Position numbers and translations under genes: made by a program. DNA of 64,000 bases from Gongronella butleri (Eukaryota; Mucoromycota; Mucoromycetes; Mucorales; Cunninghamellaceae): assembly GCA_025201375.1 (NCBI GenBank), contig JAIWZP010000029.1, forward strand, positions 62,001-126,000. The letters are read 5' to 3'. Shown here piece after piece: positions 58,601 to 64,000 of the stretch; the first letter of the stretch is position 1, and every line of letters begins with the position of its first letter. The notes beneath the pieces are model-generated. The model was not told the origin of the DNA. It was given only the letters and a program-made list of their open reading frames with translations, and did no database searches.

Positions 58601-59068
58601 CGTGCTTGGAAAAGAGATTGAGGTCCTTTTGACACGCCTGGATAAGGGAGCGCAGAATTTCGAGCGACACAATGTTGTGCCTACAATGTAAACATGGCGT
58701 GAGCGGACTGAGAGCATCCCTCTTTTACATTGGGCTTACTGCTTGCGGCCCTTGGCAACGTCGCGCTCGACCTTTTTCTCCAAAAAAGCGCCAACTTTGG
58801 TAAGTTTGACAGGACGCGAGCTCGCATAAAAGGTGAGATAACTCAATTCGGACGACCGCGACCCGGTCTCGCCTTCTTTCTCGGGGTAGCAGTTGTTGAT
58901 GAGAGTGGCGTGCTTCACGTACCTAAAAATAACGAAAAAGAAGAAAAAAAAAAAAACGAGGCGAAATATAAGCAACAGGCAAGCAAAAAAGAGCGCAGTG
59001 AAAGATAAAAAGGGTGAAACCACGCTCAACGCGCGTGCATTCATTGCTGGCACAACATACAGATGCAT
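55658..59068 (-). CDS. EFR3: Efr3-type plasma-membrane scaffold
   Basis: Efr3 holds the PI4-kinase complex (Stt4-Ypp1) at the plasma membrane. Eleven in-frame exons: 59068-59061, 58922-58740, 58680-58527, 58431-58295, 58228-58076, 57980-57831, 57760-57072, 56893-56821, 56732-56149, 56057-55969, 55906-55658; 822 residues. Seen: N-terminus MHLYVKHATLINNCYPEKEG, then SELSYLTFYASSRPVKLTKVGAFLEKK and SLEILRSLIQACQKDLNLF, matching the start of yeast Efr3 (KHQKLVNQCYP, SSETSYLLYYVNSR). The body is helical-repeat-like. The first coding exon is 8 nt (MH plus two bases) with a GTATGT donor. Basic/Cys residues near the N-terminus could be palmitoylated as in yeast (inference). Confidence 0.85.
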
Positions 59069-59179
59069 AAGTTAGTGAATAAAAGGAATGGAGAAGGGGA
59101 AAGAGGGTGAAGCAAAATAAAAAAAAAAAAAAAAAAAAAAAGAGAGAAAGGGGAAAGCAAACGACGAGGAAGAAAAGAG

Positions 59180-60215
59180 AAAATTAGGTCTGACGAGCAG
59201 CAATTTCTTTATTTGGAAGCGGAGATTAAAATGTGGCCGCCCGAAAACGAGGTGAGCGTGAAAAATAGACATTTGAATGGGGTAAAAGTGGGCGATCAAG
59301 GAAGAAACCCCCTTGAAAAACAGCATCCACAAGACATACGAAAGATACGCGATGAGCGCCATGGCCGTCACCAGGGAGCGCGAACTAGATAATGCCTCTT
59401 TTGCATCGGGTCCTCATCATCATAATGAAAATGGCTGTAATCGCTTTTGCCCCTGCGGATCTAGCCAAAAGATGTCTGGCACTGCGTCACACCGGCAAGG
59501 TCCCTGTGTCGGCTTGAATACGACACCAGCACCGTCAAGTCGCCCCAGAACTCAACACCAGGGGCCATCGTCGTATTGAATTGCGGCAATGCTGTGGCCG
59601 TCTGTTAGAATTTGTCCATTTTGGCATATTCTTTCATAAAAAAAAAGAATCACACCAAAAGCACATGTCAAAAAAAAGTTTTGTGTCACCCCGAGCGACT
59701 CCACATGAAAAAAAAGTTGTGGCCCCGGCACCTCGCGGCCATTGACACCGCCGTTCGCGTCAAACGCGCTTTTTTTTCTTTTTTTACCTGCAAGCAAATA
59801 GGTGCCATTGCCATCGTTCCTACAGTAAGTGGGAGCTTGGAAGTGGGACGCGCACGAACCAGAGAGGAATCCCAAGATGCATTTGTTGGCCAAAGTGAAC
59901 GTGGAATCGCCCTGGTCGGCCGGTCGCATTGGTCATGGGCATGAGCGGAAACACCCAGCGCAGGAACATCGCCTTTTCCTTTTCCCGGTAATTGAACGCG
60001 TGCGAATCAAAGTACACCGCGGCACTGGTAAAATCATTTTGCTGCTTCAACATCAGCGACGTCGTCATCTCGTTCTCCAATGGCATCGCCGCCATTGCAC
60101 CGTCCGACATCTGATCTTGCGCACCCACACGGCGATGTAGCTTGGCCATTAACACGTAAAAAATTGGCAAGCGCAATGCAAGGTTGGCAAATAAGAGTAT
60201 GATAGTGTATTTTCT
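59180..60215 (-). other. Unresolved membrane-protein gene or remnant
   Basis: Several frames look coding but do not join into one model. In order on the minus strand: a hydrophobic segment LLFANLALRLPIFYVLMA, then KEKAMFLRWVFPLMPMTNAT; in the next frame GDSTFTLANKCILGFLSGSC and NGTYLLAG followed by a GTAAAA donor; after an acceptor near 59606, either DGHSIAAIQYDDGPW or FNTTMAPGVEFWGDLTVLV; finally a hydrophobic LVTAMALIAYLSYVLWMLFF. N-glycosylation sites (NAT, NGT, NTT) and Cys suggest a secreted or membrane protein with an outer domain. A one-base shift near 59927 separates the first two blocks. It is either a pseudogene, or has introns I cannot place. Family not recognised. Confidence 0.3.
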
Positions 60216-61101
60216 TTAAAAAAAAAAAAAGTCGTGGCTGGCAAAAAGTAAACCACTTCGAATTATGATCCCTTTTATACGAATGAACGCGCTCAGTGCA
60301 CGTCGCATGGATGGCAGCGTGTGGATCGTCGTTTTTTATTGTCCAAATGAGCTTATTTCGCGCCAATTCGCTTTTTTATGCTTTTCTTTCGTATGGAAAG
60401 CGCGATTCATGATTATTTCGACGCATCAGTGCACGTGTCAAGCCATATCAAGTGCATGAATCGCGTCACGGTGCCATTGAACAGCAAGGAGAGCACGGCC
60501 AATGGCGTACACGTGGGGGCGCGTCTCATTGTGTCATGGCCGCATTGTCTCGTTTTTTTTGGCATCCGCTTGTGTTCCGCGACACCGCTCGGCAGAGCGG
60601 CAATATTTATGTGTCGCGAAGTTCCGGTGACAACAAATCAGTGTTTCAGGATGGACAGAAGCGCCAACGAAGATGCACTTTGCTTGACCACAACGCAAAA
60701 AGAGCGGAAAACGTGATTACAAGGCCAAAAAAGGCATTGCCGCCCATGCGGGCGGCGGTGAGGAAACGAAAGGAGGGAGGCATGGAGCAGTGAGGCAAGA
60801 GAGGGTGGCAGGGGCGGTGGAATCAACGTCAGACCAGGAGAAACACGTCAAAAAGTGAAAAAAAAGAAGAAGAAAAAAGTGAGGAGGCTGGAAACCTTTA
60901 TTGATGGCAATGGAAAAACGGGAAAGGAGGAGCGACATGGCTATGATCAAACAGCAATGTCGATACAAACAAGAAAATAAGAATAAATCATGGGAGGATG
61001 AAAAAAGTGAAGGGAGAGGGGAGACAGAATGCTGTAAAAGTGTTCGGGGGTGGGGGGTAACAATAAAAAAAAAGGAGCAAAAAGACAAAAAAAAGCGAGT
61101 A
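60216..61101. other. Intergenic region
   Basis: No gene supported. Contains A-rich tracts near 60219 and 60860-60900. Confidence 0.4.
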
Positions 61102-61773
61102 CTACAGCTCGGGCAGTGTTCTCCTTCGTCCATAGGCGTCCATGGGTGAGGTACTGGCAAGGGCCGGATCCGACAAGGGTGAGAGGGGCGGCGGCGGCGG
61201 CAAGGTGGTGGTGGAAGGTCTCCGTCGCGACCAGGACTTGAACGCCGACAAGGACGGCCGCCGATCCAGGGGCCGAGGATGTGATGATGGTTGCTCGGGC
61301 GACAGGGATGGCCGCTTCCTCTGAAAGGAACGCTTCCACGCCTTTTTGATCGACACACGTAGCGATTTCGGCGATTCGGGGTCTTCGTCGTCGATAGCGG
61401 CCGCGGAAAGCGTCGATGGCGTGCCAACCGACGAGCACGACGTGTCCGAGAATCCCGAGGGCGACGGGCACTCAAAGTCAAACGCGGTGCGCTCATCCAA
61501 CGGCGTCACAGACGCGTTTAATGCATCATCGTCGTCGTTGTCGTCGTTGTCGCTGCTCGACCACTCTAATTGGATGGAGGAGATCATGGATTCGATCGCG
61601 GTGGCTCGCGGCTGCTCGCGTTCCACGTAGAACCGCCGAATCAGCCAGAAAAGAGGAGCATAAATACACAACCAACACTGGTACAATTGCTCTTTGAGCG
61701 AAAAGGAAAGGAAGGAGCGTGTCACTGCATGGGAATTGAGGGACGACATGGCAGCGAACGATACATGATTCAT
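61102..61773 (-). CDS. Unknown Ser/Pro-rich protein with N-terminal hydrophobic segment
   Basis: Single exon, 223 residues from the ATG at 61773 (an alternative ATG is at 61749). Residues 30-50 (LYQCWLCIYAPLFWLIRRFYV) are a hydrophobic, Trp/Cys/Tyr-rich segment followed by Arg residues, fitting one membrane anchor or hairpin. The rest is hydrophilic: an Asp run (DNDDNDDDD), Ser-rich text, then a basic region (SIKKAWKRSFQRKRPS, RRPSLSAFKSWSRRRPS) with RRxS and RxxS sites that suit basophilic kinases, and a Pro run. Not recognised; codon composition matches neighbouring genes. An upstream exon is possible. Confidence 0.5.
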   Translation of the reverse strand: MNHVSFAAMSSLNSHAVTRSFLSFSLKEQLYQCWLCIYAPLFWLIRRFYVEREQPRATAIESMISSIQLEWSSSDNDDNDDDDALNASVTPLDERTAFDFECPSPSGFSDTSCSSVGTPSTLSAAAIDDEDPESPKSLRVSIKKAWKRSFQRKRPSLSPEQPSSHPRPLDRRPSLSAFKSWSRRRPSTTTLPPPPPLSPLSDPALASTSPMDAYGRRRTLPEL

Positions 61774-62521
61774 AAAAAAAAGAAAGAAAGCGACGATAAA
61801 TAAGAAGAAAAACGCAAAAACGGGAAAAAGTGTCGATGAACGTGAAATAAGGGGAGGGGGGCAAAAGCAAGCAAAATCGATGGCTTGTCGAGGATGATCA
61901 CGCAGGGAGGCCACGAAAAAAAAAAGAAAAAGGAAAAAGAGAGAGCAAAAAAAATCGCACGCACAAAAAAAGGAGGCCAAAGGGCAGATCGATGGATGGC
62001 TGGTGACCCCTTTTTGAGCATACCAGGATGGGGGGACCATCCCTCCTGCCTTTTTGTGCATTTTCGTTGTTTTTTTTTTTTGTTCATGGGACAATGGGGC
62101 GAAATTAAGGATGAAACACGCATTGAAAAGGGCGGACGCGCTTTTTTTTCTTTTGCAAACAAACATTTGCATGCTGAAGAGAGAGGGAGGGCCAACATGG
62201 CGGTTCGTGGTGAAACAGACCAAGCGATGGTTTGCGGTCTGGCGGTCGGCTGAGAGGAAAGAGAGCATTTTAACACGGACTGTGCGTCTCAAAGGACGAA
62301 TTTGTATAGATTGCAGCGTCATGAGGCCTTTTTTTTTTTTTTTTTTTTTTGCCCTGTTGTCATTGTTCGATGATTTGAATACGACCAAGGTGATACAAAG
62401 AGCCATGGTTCCGCCGTCCGCCATTGGCCGCCCGCCAAAAGGAAAGTTTTTTTTTCCATTTTCTTTTTTTTTTTTTTTTTTCTTGACCACACACTCTTTT
62501 TTTTTTCGCCTCCATGATAGC
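61774..62521. promoter_or_regulatory. Divergent intergenic region
   Basis: Head-to-head gap between the unknown gene (minus) and the secreted protein (plus). Long T runs at 62329-62350 and 62467-62480. No factor site is identified. Confidence 0.4.
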
Positions 62522-64000
62522 ATGAGCAAGCGAACGACCTCTTTTGGCTTGCTGTTGTTGCTGCAGCTCTATATGCTGCAGCTGCTGCTTGTGCCATGCC
62601 ACGCAAACGTCGAAATACGCGATGTGGCACCCACACCGTCCGCAAGCAACTCGTCGTCGGCGTCGGCTCCATCTCGCACACACTCTGCCCCACACTCCAC
62701 ATCCTCCATACCCGCCCACGACGTGCGCCAGCCTTACAATGCCACGCTCGTCAATGGCACAGCCGCGCATAATGTTAAATATCAGCTCAATTGCAAGGTT
62801 GACGACCCCTTTTGTTCAAAAGTTGAACAGGACATTAGCATTGCGCTTTACGAATTTGCACAGGCCGTCCACATCAACACAACCATTATGTACGGACCAG
62901 CAAAATCCCTTGATTTATTGCTTTTCCACGCTTACGCTTATTTTTTTTTTTAGAATTCGCATTGATTACTATAGCTTCTGTAACGAAATATGTGCCAATG
63001 ACACCCTTGGCTGGTGCACACCGTCGTCAGAGGTAACAATTCACAAAAAGTGGCCAAATCACGGGCATTGGGCTCAAATGCATCTTTTTTTTCCATTTTT
63101 TTCTAGTTCATCTTGCCAAAGCAGGACGGTGTCGACTTGAATCACGCATATCCACAAGCCCTTGCAAGGCAATTGATCGCACCATTGATCCCCGTCGAGA
63201 AATGGTTACCAACAGACGTCACCATGGAATTGAATCACGATTTTTACATGAATGCCGTCGATTACGATGGCGCTCTCATGGCTGGATGGAATGGCACGGG
63301 CGTGCCGCCTGGTGGCGGCTTTTGGTTCTGGGTAAAGTGCCAATTTGCGAAATGGAGAATGAAGAAATTGACCCACTCAAATCATTTTTATAATAGAATG
63401 ACACGTCGTTTGGCAATTACAGCCTTTCTATTCAGCCCAACCAGATCGATTTCCGGTACGTTGTGCTCCATCAACTGATGCATGGCCTTGGGTTTATCAG
63501 TTCGTGGGCAGGCTACTTTTCGTCGGACAATTCGCCTTTTAGGCAGCTTGTCAGTGGGCTTGTGCCTGATCAAGAGCTCAACATTGTGACGCCGGGGATG
63601 AATTGGCAGGTGCCTTTTGATGGAGGGCCGACGTATGTCACGAGCTTCCAACAGACGCTCCTTTTCGATAAATTTTTGTTTGCGGTCAATTGCTCGGGAG
63701 ACTCGGTGCTCTGCCGCACAAACATGTCGCGCGCCGCGTTTGACATGCAGGGCTTTTGTGTCGACGAAAGCCAGGCATTCATCTCTGACTTTTTGGACGC
63801 ATTCAGCAATTCGACTCAGGCCAAACAGGCACATCATATTTACGACACATTGCTCAACCCCGACAGCCTCGTGTTTGTCTTGCCAAGGCCCACGATCAAT
63901 AGCAGCCTGTATTTGACCGATCCGTACTTGTCCACATATACCAACATGACGCTCGCCACCAACAAATTGCTCAACACGCAGCTAGAGCTCTTGGACGACT
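62522..64000 (+). CDS. Secreted metalloprotease-like protein with altered HExxH (partial)
   Basis: Runs off the right edge. Exons 62522-62889, 62954-63032, 63107-63331 and 63397 to at least 64000 keep frame; 425 residues visible. Signal peptide: LLLLLQLYMLQLLLVPCHA. Then a Ser/Thr/Pro stretch and a domain with Cys pairs (FCNEICANDTLGWC) and many NxT/S sites. Residues 247-258 read VLHQLMHGLGFI, with H249 and H253 and Trp/Phe-rich GFISSWAGYF after it. This fits a fungal secreted family that carries HELxHGLGF, the zincin signature, but the glutamate is glutamine here (CAA at 63472-63474). The protein may bind zinc yet lack peptidase activity. Family name is not known to me. Confidence 0.75.

Noticed and set aside
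10330..59068. A lipid-metabolism gene cluster
   Set aside because: Genes are interrupted by unrelated genes and transposon islands, with separate promoters.
62054..62521. Upstream in-frame extension of the metalloprotease-like gene
   Set aside because: It is T-run translation; the signal peptide starts at the ATG at 62522.

Overview
The window looks like a nuclear segment of an early-diverging fungus, most likely Mucoromycota-like; the species cannot be named from sequence alone. The protein-coding genes are clearly eukaryotic. Nearly all are split by short GT-AG introns. Several products have a fungal flavour (Ecm3/PIN-type carrier, Psd1, Slc1-type acyltransferase, Pah1/lipin, Efr3, GPI-anchored wall protein). 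Introns and intergenic DNA are full of A or T homopolymers of 10-25 nt, while coding exons are GC-richer. Gene models were assembled by reading protein similarity across frames, placing splice sites and checking that every junction keeps frame. For 13 genes every exon junction adds up to an intact frame.

Layout. 0.9-13.8 kb is a gene block: NIPA-type Mg transporter (+), CABLES-like cyclin-fold protein (-), a small CaaX-box protein (-), LPA acyltransferase (-) and STK32/YANK kinase (+). 13.8-23.9 kb is a 10-kb transposon island: dispersed repeats, a 2.1-kb Tc1-like deletion derivative carrying a 31-unit minisatellite, a Helitron remnant, and a 1.45-kb Tc1 element whose transposase tail is replaced by a reverse-transcriptase fragment. 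23.9-36.1 kb is a minus-strand block: SET1 H3K4 methyltransferase, NCLX-like Ca/cation exchanger, a second small CaaX protein and phosphatidylserine decarboxylase. 36.1-41.4 kb is another repeat-rich gap with a solo LTR inserted in an older repeat. 41.4-47.5 kb holds two small genes (+), lipin phosphatidate phosphatase (-) and a secreted GPI-type protein (-). 47.5-52.2 kb is again gene-poor and carries a copy of the repeat family seen at 7 and 14 kb. 52.2-64 kb holds LC8 dynein light chain (+), an Ecm3/PIN-type carrier (+), Efr3 (-), an unresolved membrane-protein region (-), a basic/Ser-rich unknown (-) and the start of a secreted metalloprotease-like protein (+) that runs off the window.

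Functional links. Three enzymes of glycerophospholipid synthesis (Slc1-type acyltransferase, Pah1-type phosphatase, Psd1) lie within 36 kb, and Efr3 scaffolds the PI4-kinase at the plasma membrane. They are dispersed and in separate transcription units, so this is probably coincidence. The most unusual features are splicing oddities (a 17-nt microexon with a GC-AG intron, a second GC-AG intron, an 8-nt first exon and a 10-nt last exon), two CaaX proteins ending CCIIL and CCIIS, and the mosaic transposons.
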